A stretch of 5,182 bases of DNA from Desulfobacterales bacterium (lineage in GTDB: Bacteria > Desulfobacterota > Desulfobacteria > Desulfobacterales > UBA5852), in the NCBI GenBank assembly GCA_030066455.1, contig JASJBQ010000330.1, positions 1 through 5,182 of the forward strand, written 5' to 3'. A program made the position numbers and the translations under genes. Under the pieces are notes generated by a model. It was not told where the DNA came from, ran no database searches, and was given only the letters and a program-made list of their open reading frames with translations. The stretch's first letter is position 1; every line of letters begins with the position of its first letter. Of this stretch, positions 1 to 5,182 are shown piece after piece.

Positions 1-742
1 GGCGCATGTCGTCCAGCCAATGCTTGAAGAAGATCGACCGGATGTGCTTGACGGCATCGATCCGAAAACCGTCCACATTGAAGGTATCGAGGTACCATTT
101 GCCCCAGTAGTGGGTTTCGCCCCGCACCTGCGCGTGGTCGAAATCCAGATCGCAGCCCATCAGAAAATCGTAATTGACATTCTCATGGTCCACATGGGTT
201 TCGAAATGCTTGTCTTTGAGTTTGTAGATTTGCCCGTACTCCTTGGTGGCATCGAAGTGCCACCATTCCCACTTCATGCTGGAATAGGTGTCGTTTCGGC
301 CCGGGAAGGTGTAAGCGGTCCACAGTTCTTTGTCGTGATAGTCGCCTCGGGTGCGGTTGCGATCATGCGGATCGACCACCACCACATCAGACACCCATTG
401 CGGATGATCGGCCCCCATTTTATGGTTCAGGACGACATCGGCATAAATCTGGAGACCGGCCCGATGGGCTTTATCAATACAGTTTTGGTACTCCGTTTTC
501 GTACCGTATTTGGTGCGCAGGCTTCCTTTTTGGTGAAATTCGCCGCAATCGAACAAATCATAGACGCCATAGCCCACATCATTGACACCGCCCATGCCCT
601 TGCAGGCCGGCGGCAGCCAAAGGGCCGTAAAACCTTTCGCTTGCAAATCGGAGGCCCGATCCGACCAGATATTCCAGAAATTGCCGTCGTTCGCCGAGTA
701 CCAGTGAAAAGACTGGATCATGGTTCCCCTGAGCTGTTCCAC
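1..742 (-). CDS. Cytosolic GH13 (subfamily 5-like) alpha-amylase, N-terminal part
   Basis: This is the N-terminal part (247 full codons) of an alpha-amylase, which hydrolyses internal alpha-1,4 bonds of starch, glycogen or maltodextrin. The reading frame is unbroken to the left window edge. Near the N-terminus it has the family block GTMIQSFHWY (residues 6-15). Conserved region I, DVVLNHK, lies at about 102-108, and conserved region II, GFRIDAVKHI, at about 225-234, with the catalytic nucleophile Asp229. The calcium-site stretch DFLMGCDLDFD precedes region II. The catalytic acid Glu of region III and the C-terminal domain lie outside the window. The start is taken as GTG at 742: it has a strong GAGGAGG ribosome site at 748-754 with a 5-base spacer, and it keeps the conserved GT(M/L)MQ block. 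The ATG at 721 would cut into that block. There is no signal peptide, so the enzyme is probably cytoplasmic, as E. coli AmyA is, and would act on internal glycogen or imported dextrins. Confidence 0.95.
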   Translation of the reverse strand, partial: MEQLRGTMIQSFHWYSANDGNFWNIWSDRASDLQAKGFTALWLPPACKGMGGVNDVGYGVYDLFDCGEFHQKGSLRTKYGTKTEYQNCIDKAHRAGLQIYADVVLNHKMGADHPQWVSDVVVVDPHDRNRTRGDYHDKELWTAYTFPGRNDTYSSMKWEWWHFDATKEYGQIYKLKDKHFETHVDHENVNYDFLMGCDLDFDHAQVRGETHYWGKWYLDTFNVDGFRIDAVKHIRSIFFKHWLDDMR

Positions 743-747
743 ATTGG

Positions 748-754
748 CCTCCTC
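748..754 (-). promoter_or_regulatory. Ribosome binding site of the amylase gene
   Basis: GAGGAGG on the minus strand, with a 5-base spacer to the GTG at 742. It decides the start in favour of GTG over the ATG seven codons downstream. That ATG has only a weak AGGGG stretch close in front of it. Confidence 0.8.
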
Positions 755-781
755 GCTTATACCGACGGTCTCATGGAAACA

Positions 782-849
782 AAGGGGTCAGATCTCAACA
801 CTTAACAGCATCATGGCGATGGCCTGTTAAATATTGAGACCTACCCCTT
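782..849. repeat. Imperfect inverted repeat, REP/transposon-end-like hairpin element
   Basis: Two arms, 782-808 and 824-849, are reverse complements at about 22 of 27 positions and are separated by 15 bases. The outer ends share AAGGGGT, the middle TCTCAA, and the inner ends TTAACAG. The sequence could fold into a long hairpin in DNA or RNA. Outer ends reading like AAGGGGTCAG are, from memory, common in palindromic elements linked to IS200/Y1-type (REP-associated tyrosine) transposases, but no transposase is present here. The element sits between the zinc-ribbon gene's stop and the amylase's ribosome site, so it could end transcription from the former or lie in a leader of the latter. On the minus strand the stem is followed by CCCCTTTGTTT, which is too weak a U-run to call a terminator firmly. 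A non-autonomous mobile element is the preferred reading. Confidence 0.6.
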
Positions 850-863
850 AACGGTGGCAAATT

Positions 864-1238
864 CTATTGGCACTCGCAGAGTTCCTGGTCGGCTTCCCCG
901 TTGGCAGATTCCCCGCAATTGCAGGTTATAGTGGCTTGCAGTTCTGAGACGTCAGCCCCGGAAGGGTCTTCAGCATCCTCCCAACTGGTCCTGGTTTCAA
1001 GTATCCCGTTGTCATCGCAGGCCGTGCAGGCTTCTTCTTCGACCGGCCAGGTATCGGGGGCTTCCACATCAATGCCATGGTCCATCATGTAGCGGTAAAA
1101 GGTAAGCTCATCAAAGCGCCCGCCCGGCGCCTCGGCCTCGGCCCGTGCCAGTCGGGCCCAAAAACCGCTCGGGTCTTTGATAACCCGACCACCTTCGCAT
1201 ACCGGGCAGGTTATACGCATGAGGGCGTATTTTTTCAC
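864..1238 (-). CDS. Small cysteine-rich zinc-ribbon-like protein, unknown function
   Basis: A 124-residue acidic protein that I cannot assign to a named family. It has eight cysteines in four pairs: C11-x2-C14 (in CPVCEGG), C71-x2-C74 (in CTACDDNG), C106-x-C108 and C121-x-C123 at the very end. The two CxxC knuckles followed by Gly-containing turns resemble a zinc ribbon or half of a DnaJ-type zinc finger. The two CxC pairs could form a second metal site. Between the knuckles is a helical stretch (about 26-54). There is no signal peptide or membrane segment. The start is taken as GTG at 1238, with AAGGAG at 1250-1255 (11-base spacer, rather long). The ATG at 1220 (118 residues) has no ribosome site. 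A longer frame up to 1361 is open, but its added residues look non-coding. The stop is TAG at 864. Confidence 0.6.
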   Translation of the reverse strand: MKKYALMRITCPVCEGGRVIKDPSGFWARLARAEAEAPGGRFDELTFYRYMMDHGIDVEAPDTWPVEEEACTACDDNGILETRTSWEDAEDPSGADVSELQATITCNCGESANGEADQELCECQ

Positions 1239-1249
1239 CCCATTTGAAA

Positions 1250-1255
1250 CTCCTT
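1250..1255 (-). promoter_or_regulatory. Ribosome binding site of the zinc-ribbon gene
   Basis: AAGGAG on the minus strand, 11 bases before the chosen GTG. An ATG lies between them (1242-1240), but it is followed by GGG and then TGA, so it would make only a two-codon start-stop frame. This peculiar arrangement could lower or couple translation of the real gene. Confidence 0.5.
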
Positions 1256-1383
1256 CAAACCTTTCGCCAATCGATACCAGCATTGGCTTGCGTCGATTCC
1301 CTGCCGGCCGTGCCCCGAGGGGCGCTTTGGGGTGCAAGGCGTAGGCAGAAACAGGGCCCAAGCTTTGTCACAACATTACCATC

Positions 1384-1395
1384 AGCAAGCTTGCT
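1384..1395. repeat. Perfect 12-base palindrome
   Basis: AGCAAGCTTGCT is its own reverse complement. It lies upstream of the zinc-ribbon gene, inside the presumed leader if the -10 box at 1446-1451 is used. It may be an operator or a chance palindrome. Confidence 0.5.
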
Positions 1396-1445
1396 TAAAC
1401 CTATCAGGTGGCAATAGACGGCCGTATCGAATCATTATCCAATCA

Positions 1446-1481
1446 ATTATACGATCTTGGTGAGGTGTATTGCGTCACCAA
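1446..1481 (-). promoter_or_regulatory. Candidate promoter/operator for the zinc-ribbon gene
   Basis: On the minus strand a perfect TATAAT (-10 type) lies at 1451-1446. Upstream of it, separated by 5 bases, is a perfect 7-base inverted repeat, TTGGTGA-N11-TCACCAA, spanning 1457-1481. There is no good -35 hexamer at 16-18 bases. The palindrome covers the place where one would lie, as expected for an activator-dependent promoter or a repressor site. The implied leader to the GTG at 1238 is about 200 bases. The assignment to this gene is inferred from orientation only. Confidence 0.4.
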
Positions 1482-1500
1482 TACATACTTATTGCATAAG
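1467..1500. repeat. Cluster of small inverted repeats
   Basis: Two further perfect inverted repeats overlap or abut the palindrome of the candidate promoter: GTATTG-N6-CAATAC at 1467-1484 and CTTAT-TGC-ATAAG at 1488-1500. The first shares bases with TTGGTGA-N11-TCACCAA, so the two could form only one at a time in single-stranded form. Their function is not known. A protein-binding region is the simplest reading. Confidence 0.5.
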
Positions 1501-1888
1501 CATTGTCTGGGTGATTAGCCATCCAACGGTTAAAATTTTGTGTATGATCCTCGTCCCTCCGAGCAGCATCGCGCTTTCTTGACATCATCTCTTAGAAGGG
1601 CGCGCTCAAATTTGGATCGGCGGCCAGATGCTGCTGCTGTCGCCGGCACAGAAGGCGATAAAACAGGAGGTGTAGGAGGGGGACCGTATCGAGGCTTGCG
1701 GCCGGTGTCAAAGCTGTTGATGCCGTGCGGCGGGACGCGTTTTTCCAATCCCTCCCGTTCGCCTTCGTAGCGTTGGATGGCCGAAGACGTTTGGACAGCG
1801 TTCGTATGCTATCGGGAAGAAATCAAGGTCAGCCGCCAAGACCAGCGCTCTTAGCCCGGCAGGCAATCGGGTTGGTGCGTGTGACGCC

Positions 1889-2308
1889 CTACGGGCAGTC
1901 CCCGACGCGCTTGCCCTTGATGGTCGTATTCATCGTCATATTGCCGTGCGGGTGGACCATAACCGTGTCCAGCGTGCCTTCGAAGCGGTCGCCGGCGTAG
2001 GTCATTTTACCGCTGCCCTTCATGGTCTGCCCCTCCTGTCGGCACTCCACTTTCCAGGTCACGGTATTGCCTTCGGTCTTCATGTCGAGCACCTTGCAGT
2101 TTGAGTCGGCGACCGATTGATCGGGCACGGGATCCTGAGGGGTCATGCACCTTGTGATCGTGGTCTGCGGTGGTGATCCGGGCATATCCGGCATGCGGAT
2201 CGACGAGGTGATTTGATAGCGGCCGGCCTGAAAATCCAATCCCCAGGCGTGGGGTGCGAGCATGATGACCGCTGCCAGAAGCAGGGCCGTGCAGATGGGT
2301 TTCAACAT
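1889..2308 (-). CDS. Secreted DUF3617-family protein
   Basis: A 139-residue protein with a clear Sec signal peptide: basic start MLK, hydrophobic core at about 7-19, and likely signal peptidase I cleavage after AWG (residue 23). The mature part is about 116 residues. It begins with the family-like pattern of a Gly-x-Tyr-x-Ile-Thr strand (GRYQITSS), then a Met/Pro-rich stretch and the block CMTPQDPVP (54-62) that is typical of DUF3617. Four cysteines remain after cleavage (54, 71, 89, 138), enough for two disulfides, which fits a periplasmic location. The remainder alternates like a beta-barrel fold, with TVTWKVEC and GSGKMTYAGDRFEGT. The family has no established function. The start is ATG at 2308, with GGGAGG at 2316-2321 and a 7-base spacer. 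The frame is open further upstream to 2383, but a signal peptide would not begin there. It is divergent from the methyltransferase gene. Confidence 0.8.
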   Translation of the reverse strand: MLKPICTALLLAAVIMLAPHAWGLDFQAGRYQITSSIRMPDMPGSPPQTTITRCMTPQDPVPDQSVADSNCKVLDMKTEGNTVTWKVECRQEGQTMKGSGKMTYAGDRFEGTLDTVMVHPHGNMTMNTTIKGKRVGDCP

Positions 2309-2315
2309 GGTATTG

Positions 2316-2321
2316 CCTCCC
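2316..2321 (-). promoter_or_regulatory. Ribosome binding site of the DUF3617 gene
   Basis: GGGAGG on the minus strand, 7 bases before the ATG at 2308. It supports the start that gives a clean signal peptide and rejects the longer frame. Confidence 0.75.
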
Positions 2322-2339
2322 GTGGTCTTGACATCGTGG

Positions 2340-2355
2340 CGGCCCATGCGGGCCG
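2340..2355. repeat. Perfect hairpin in the DUF3617 leader
   Basis: CGGCCC-ATGC-GGGCCG is a perfect 6-base GC-only stem with a 4-base loop. It lies 18 bases upstream of the DUF3617 ribosome site. On the minus strand six Ts (2365-2360) come before it rather than after, so it is not a terminator for either gene. It may stabilise the leader of the DUF3617 mRNA or be fortuitous. Confidence 0.5.
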
Positions 2356-2373
2356 ATGGAAAAAAGATGCGGC

Positions 2374-2401
2374 TGGACTCCACGAACTTCGTGATTAGTA
2401 T
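2374..2401 (+). promoter_or_regulatory. Candidate promoter with operator for the methyltransferase gene
   Basis: A weak sigma70-like pair, TGGACT (2374-2379) and TAGTAT (2396-2401), has a 16-base spacer. The spacer is filled by a perfect inverted repeat, CACGAA-C-TTCGTG (2381-2393). A dimeric regulator bound there would sit between -35 and -10. The predicted transcript would start near 2408 and leave a leader of about 32 bases before the gene. Each hexamer matches the consensus at only 4 of 6 positions, so the promoter is tentative. The palindrome itself is certain. Confidence 0.35.
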
Positions 2402-2431
2402 GCAGCCAAGGTTTTGCCGGCCTTATTGTCT

Positions 2432-2435
2432 GGAG
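2432..2435 (+). promoter_or_regulatory. Ribosome binding site of the methyltransferase gene
   Basis: GGAG is 4 bases before the ATG at 2440 and 7 before the adjacent ATG at 2443. The spacing favours the second ATG, which would shorten the protein by one residue. Confidence 0.65.
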
Positions 2436-2439
2436 TCTG

Positions 2440-3651
2440 ATGATGGAAAAGATTACGCCCGAGCATCTGGCGAGCATCGAGTTCAGTTTAAAATGGGATA
2501 AAAACGGAATCAAGAACGAAGATCGGTATTATGCCCAGCGCGTCAACTTTTGGCGTGACATCCTGCCGCCGGCGGTGGCTGAAAAAATCATGGGCGCGTC
2601 GGACGGCGATTGCATCACGCACACATTCCGGCCCGGTGAAATCATCCCCCCTGCATCCGGGCGCGCCGTTCACCCGGTAGCCCATAATCGCATCGACGGC
2701 CGCTTGCGCGACGGCAGCGCCCTCCGGCCGCGTTACGGTCGTTTTTACCCCCGGGGCATCCTCCAGGGTGTCAGCGGCGTGTTTCGCGGCAACATCGAGC
2801 CGTTTCGCTGCTCCGCCGTGGCGACGCAGGGTATCGAGGCCGACTTCAACCACCCCCTGGCCGACATCGACCTGACGCTCGAGGCGCGAATCTCCGATGT
2901 ACGCGAAAAGTTCGAAGAACACGGCGGCACGCTGATCGACTGGGCGGAGCAGGTCACCACCGGTCCCGGCATGCAGGCCCGCTGTAACGGGGAGCCCACG
3001 GATTTCTTTTCAGACGGGGCTTTTGATCGCGGCGATCCCGCGGACGATCGGCGCTTTTATCAGAAACCGCGTTTTGTCCAGCATATCGACGCCCACGCCA
3101 TCGATACCATCCGGGCGCTCTACGGACGCCTGCTCCCTGAGGGCGGACGGGTGCTCGATCTGATGAGCAGTTGGACGTCCCACCTGCCGGATGACCTCGA
3201 AACCCGTTCGGTGGACGGATTGGGCTTGAACGCCGACGAATTGGCCGCCAATCAACGTCTGACCGGCCGCACCGTCCAGGACCTCAACCGCGACATGCGA
3301 CTGCCGTTTGACGACGCGGCGTTCGATGCCGCTATCTGCACGGTGTCCGTGGAATACCTCATCCGTCCGTTTGACATTTTCGAAGAAATGACCCGCGTGC
3401 TCGCGCCCGGCGGCGTCTTCGTCGTTTCTTTTTCCAACCGCTGGTTTCCCCCCAAGGCCATCCGGGTGTGGACGGAATTGCATCCCTTCGAGCGCATGGG
3501 GCTGGTGCGGGAGTACTTCAGCCGCAACGGCGCTTTCACCGACCTTGAAACCTTCTCCAGCCAGGGATGGCCGCGGCCGGAGGATGACAGGTATGCCGGC
3601 CAGATACCGGTCTCCGATCCGGTTTTTGCGGTCTGGGCGCGACGGGTATAA
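2440..3651 (+). CDS. SAM-dependent methyltransferase with FKBP/SlyD-like N-terminal domain
   Basis: A 403-residue two-part protein. The C-terminal part (about 205-403) is a class I methyltransferase of the Methyltransf_11 type. Beta-1 with motif I is RVLDLMSSWTSHLP (237-250). An acidic turn follows (VDGLGLN, 258-264), then the post-motif DLNRDMRLPFDDAAFDAAIC (281-300), and ALAPGG-like motif VLAPGGVFVVSFSNR at 320-334. Motif I is atypical: the usual Gly-rich loop is replaced by MSSW. The N-terminal part (about 80-152) resembles a SlyD/FKBP prolyl isomerase core. It has GRFYPRGIL at 100-108, PFRCSAV at 121-127 and the hallmark-like DFNHPLADIDLTLEARI at 135-151, against DGNHMLAGxxLxFxVxV in SlyD. 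A linker with TGPGMQARCNGEPTDFFSD (174-192) joins them. The protein is probably cytoplasmic. Its substrate is unknown and isomerase activity is doubtful. The stop is TAA. The nearest downstream gene is 363 bases away, so it is probably monocistronic. Confidence 0.75.
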   Translation: MMEKITPEHLASIEFSLKWDKNGIKNEDRYYAQRVNFWRDILPPAVAEKIMGASDGDCITHTFRPGEIIPPASGRAVHPVAHNRIDGRLRDGSALRPRYGRFYPRGILQGVSGVFRGNIEPFRCSAVATQGIEADFNHPLADIDLTLEARISDVREKFEEHGGTLIDWAEQVTTGPGMQARCNGEPTDFFSDGAFDRGDPADDRRFYQKPRFVQHIDAHAIDTIRALYGRLLPEGGRVLDLMSSWTSHLPDDLETRSVDGLGLNADELAANQRLTGRTVQDLNRDMRLPFDDAAFDAAICTVSVEYLIRPFDIFEEMTRVLAPGGVFVVSFSNRWFPPKAIRVWTELHPFERMGLVREYFSRNGAFTDLETFSSQGWPRPEDDRYAGQIPVSDPVFAVWARRV

Positions 3652-3703
3652 TGATGCGTCGTCTCAGATCTGCCCCGCAGTAATGGAGATGTTGCTTACA
3701 GGT

Positions 3704-3791
3704 GTTGTCGGGACCGGGGTCGGGCTCGGAACTCCAAAAAAATGGGAAGACGACGATCTTCGATTCCGATCCCGACAGCGACACCGACGCC
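3704..3791. repeat. Degenerate hexamer repeats in opposite orientations forming a stem-loop
   Basis: Five consecutive 6-base units of the form GAYNNC run from 3762 to 3791. Related units read on the opposite strand occupy 3704-3727. The inner parts pair: 3721-3731 (CGGGCTCGGAA) matches the reverse complement of 3764-3774 at 10 of 11 positions. The enclosed loop has its own hairpin, GAAGA-CGACGA-TCTTC (3746-3761). No T-run follows, so it is not a standard terminator. Read as protein, the right arm would be an Asp/Ser/Thr-type repeat, but no gene frame covers it. Confidence 0.5.
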
Positions 3792-3870
3792 GAACAAAGA
3801 TTGGTCTGAGCACGCCGGCATTTTGAATGCTTTTAGTGAAAAACGGTTTTTACGCTTGTATCATTTTCAT

Positions 3871-3882
3871 TGCCAATTGGCA
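3871..3882. promoter_or_regulatory. Perfect 12-base palindrome, possible operator of the HD-ABC operon
   Basis: TGCCAATTGGCA is its own reverse complement and lies in the AT-rich region 133 bases before the HD gene. Its position suggests a regulator site, but no promoter could be placed beside it with confidence. Confidence 0.35.
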
Positions 3883-4001
3883 CGGTTGTCATTGTGGTGG
3901 TGATGATCACAGGCTTGCAATTTGGTGGGTGACATTTTAGGCTGACAGCCTCGATTGCAAACCACTGAATTCATAATCGACGTCCCCAACCCCGAGTCCC
4001 T

Positions 4002-4005
4002 GGAG
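4002..4005 (+). promoter_or_regulatory. Ribosome binding site of the HD gene
   Basis: GGAG is 9 bases before the ATG at 4015. It supports this start over the TTG at 3955, which has no purine-rich sequence in front. Confidence 0.65.
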
Positions 4006-4014
4006 TCATTCCCC

Positions 4015-4610
4015 ATGAACGACCGGCTCGAGCGTCAGCTCGATTTCATCCGTGAACTCGATCGGCTCAAAAACGTTCGCCGCCAGACCTGGCTGATGGA
4101 CGCCAGCCGCAAGGAGAATTCGGCCGAGCACTCCTGGCACATCGCCCTGATGGCCATGGTGCTGGGCGAATATGCCCCCGCGGACGGTGTCGATGTGGGC
4201 CGCGTGATCCAGATGCTGCTCGTACACGACATTGTGGAGATCGACGCCGGCGACACGTTCTGCTACGACCAAGCCGCCGTCAGCGATCAGCGTGGACGCG
4301 AGCAGGACGCCGCCCGCCGTCTATTCGGCCTGCTCCCGGCGGACATCGGCAAGCGGTTCACGGCGCTTTGGGAAGAATTCGAAGACCGCCAAACGCCCGA
4401 AGCCCGCCTCGCCAACGCCCTCGACCGCCTGCAGCCCATCCTCAACAACTACCACACCGGCGGTAAATCATGGCAAGACAACGGGATTTCCCACGACCAG
4501 GTCCTCGCGCGCAACCGGGTGATGGTCGAGGGCGCCCCATTGCTCTGGCGCTATGTTGAAAAGCTCCTCGCGCGGGCGGTTGCCGAGGGCATCCTGTCGC
4601 CCTCCGCGCC

Positions 4611-4614
<4 letters not shown>
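4015..4614 (+). CDS. HD-superfamily phosphohydrolase, YfbR/HDDC2 type
   Basis: A 199-residue metal-dependent phosphohydrolase. The HD signature is complete. His39 lies in ENSAEHSWH, and His71-Asp72 in LLVHDIVEIDAGD. Asp137 in LANALDRLQPIL is the distal metal ligand, and Glu75 and Asp77 are also conserved in relatives. Length and spacing match the YfbR/HDDC2 group, whose E. coli member is a 5'-deoxynucleotidase acting on dAMP, dGMP and similar nucleotides. The substrate here is inferred from that group only. It is soluble and cytoplasmic, with no signal or membrane segment. The start is ATG at 4015 because family members begin with a short MN(D/E)RLE-type N-terminus and a GGAG lies at 4002-4005. 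The TTG start at 3955 would add 20 unconserved residues. Its TGA overlaps the ATG of the ABC gene (ATGA at 4611-4614), so the two are translated as an operon. Confidence 0.9.

Positions 4615-5182
<568 letters not shown>

Larger units (their letters stand above)
1239..1888. other. Gene-poor stretch between the zinc-ribbon and DUF3617 genes
   Basis: About 650 bases with no gene I can support. The part at 1362-1540 is AT-rich and carries several short palindromes and a consensus -10 box on the minus strand, and it is probably the regulatory region of the zinc-ribbon gene. The part at 1541-1888 is GC-rich. It contains small open frames on both strands (for example 1540-1770 plus and 1530-1748 minus), but their translations are rich in Arg, Ser and Pro and have no recognisable motif. 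A frame open from 1662 through 1888 on the plus strand looks slightly more protein-like around 1700-1790 but lacks a good start with a ribosome site. It could be gene debris. I see no tRNA T-loop signature and no strong terminator. Confidence 0.55.
3652..4014. other. Gene-free stretch between the methyltransferase and HD genes
   Basis: No coding sequence is supported here. The first half (3704-3791) holds degenerate hexamer repeats and a stem-loop, described separately. The second half (about 3830-3960) is AT-richer and probably contains the promoter of the HD-ABC operon. It includes a 12-base palindrome at 3871-3882, two copies of TTGCAA (3915-3920 and 3955-3960) and the short inverted repeat AGGCT-GAC-AGCCT (3939-3951). 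I cannot pick a -35/-10 pair with confidence. A frame extending the HD gene back to a TTG at 3955 exists but has no ribosome site. Confidence 0.6.

Noticed and set aside
20..805. Long plus-strand open frame of 261 codons
   Set aside because: It is the antisense shadow of the alpha-amylase. The minus strand gives unmistakable GH13 motifs, and the plus translation has none.
1239..1361. N-terminal extension of the zinc-ribbon frame to an ATG at 1361
   Set aside because: The added residues are Pro/Arg/Gly-rich and unlike the acidic body, and no ribosome site precedes 1361. A good AAGGAG exists near 1250.
1530..2000. Small frames on both strands in and next to the gene-poor stretch
   Set aside because: Translations are low-complexity and Arg/Ser/Pro-rich, with no motif and no well-placed ribosome site. 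The right-hand one runs antisense into the DUF3617 gene.
2007..2513. Minus-strand frame of 168 codons spanning the DUF3617 gene and the divergent region
   Set aside because: It is a frame-shifted shadow of the DUF3617 gene, whose own frame shows a signal peptide and the family block.
2488..3539. Several minus-strand frames opposite the methyltransferase gene
   Set aside because: Antisense shadows. The plus frame carries all recognisable motifs over its full length.
3839..3851. AAAAAC-G-GTTTTT as a terminator
   Set aside because: Only one base separates the arms, so a hairpin would have to open several weak A-T pairs. There is no GC stem.

Overview
The window is bacterial, moderately GC-rich chromosomal DNA from what looks like an anaerobic Gram-negative lineage. 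My best guess is a Desulfobacterota (deltaproteobacterial, Desulfosarcina-like) genome. That guess rests on the gene families (DUF3617, an FKBP-like/methyltransferase fusion), the style of the intergenic palindromes and the codon usage. It is inference, not a measured assignment.

Layout. The left half reads leftward (minus strand). It holds the N-terminal 247 codons of a cytosolic GH13 alpha-amylase (cut by the left window edge), an imperfect inverted-repeat element of REP/transposon-end type just upstream of it, a small cysteine-rich zinc-ribbon-like protein with a GTG start, about 650 bases without a convincing gene but with a cluster of palindromes, and a secreted DUF3617 protein. The right half reads rightward (plus strand). 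It holds a two-domain protein (FKBP/SlyD-like N-terminal half and class I SAM-dependent methyltransferase C-terminal half), a gene gap of about 360 bases with degenerate hexamer repeats and a perfect palindrome, an HD-superfamily phosphohydrolase of the YfbR/HDDC2 type, and the start of a LolD/MacB-type ABC transporter ATPase. The ATPase overlaps the HD gene by an ATGA junction and is cut by the right window edge.

How the parts relate. The DUF3617 and methyltransferase genes diverge from a shared 131-base region. That region contains a candidate promoter for the methyltransferase gene with a perfect inverted repeat inside its spacer. The HD and ABC genes are translationally coupled. The amylase and zinc-ribbon genes point the same way, but the inverted-repeat element lies between them. 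I see no defence system, CRISPR array, integrase, tRNA or rRNA. Most of the window looks like ordinary housekeeping or accessory sequence. The points most worth a second look are the inverted-repeat element, the fusion methyltransferase with its atypical SAM-binding loop, the eight-cysteine small protein, and the intergenic palindromes.
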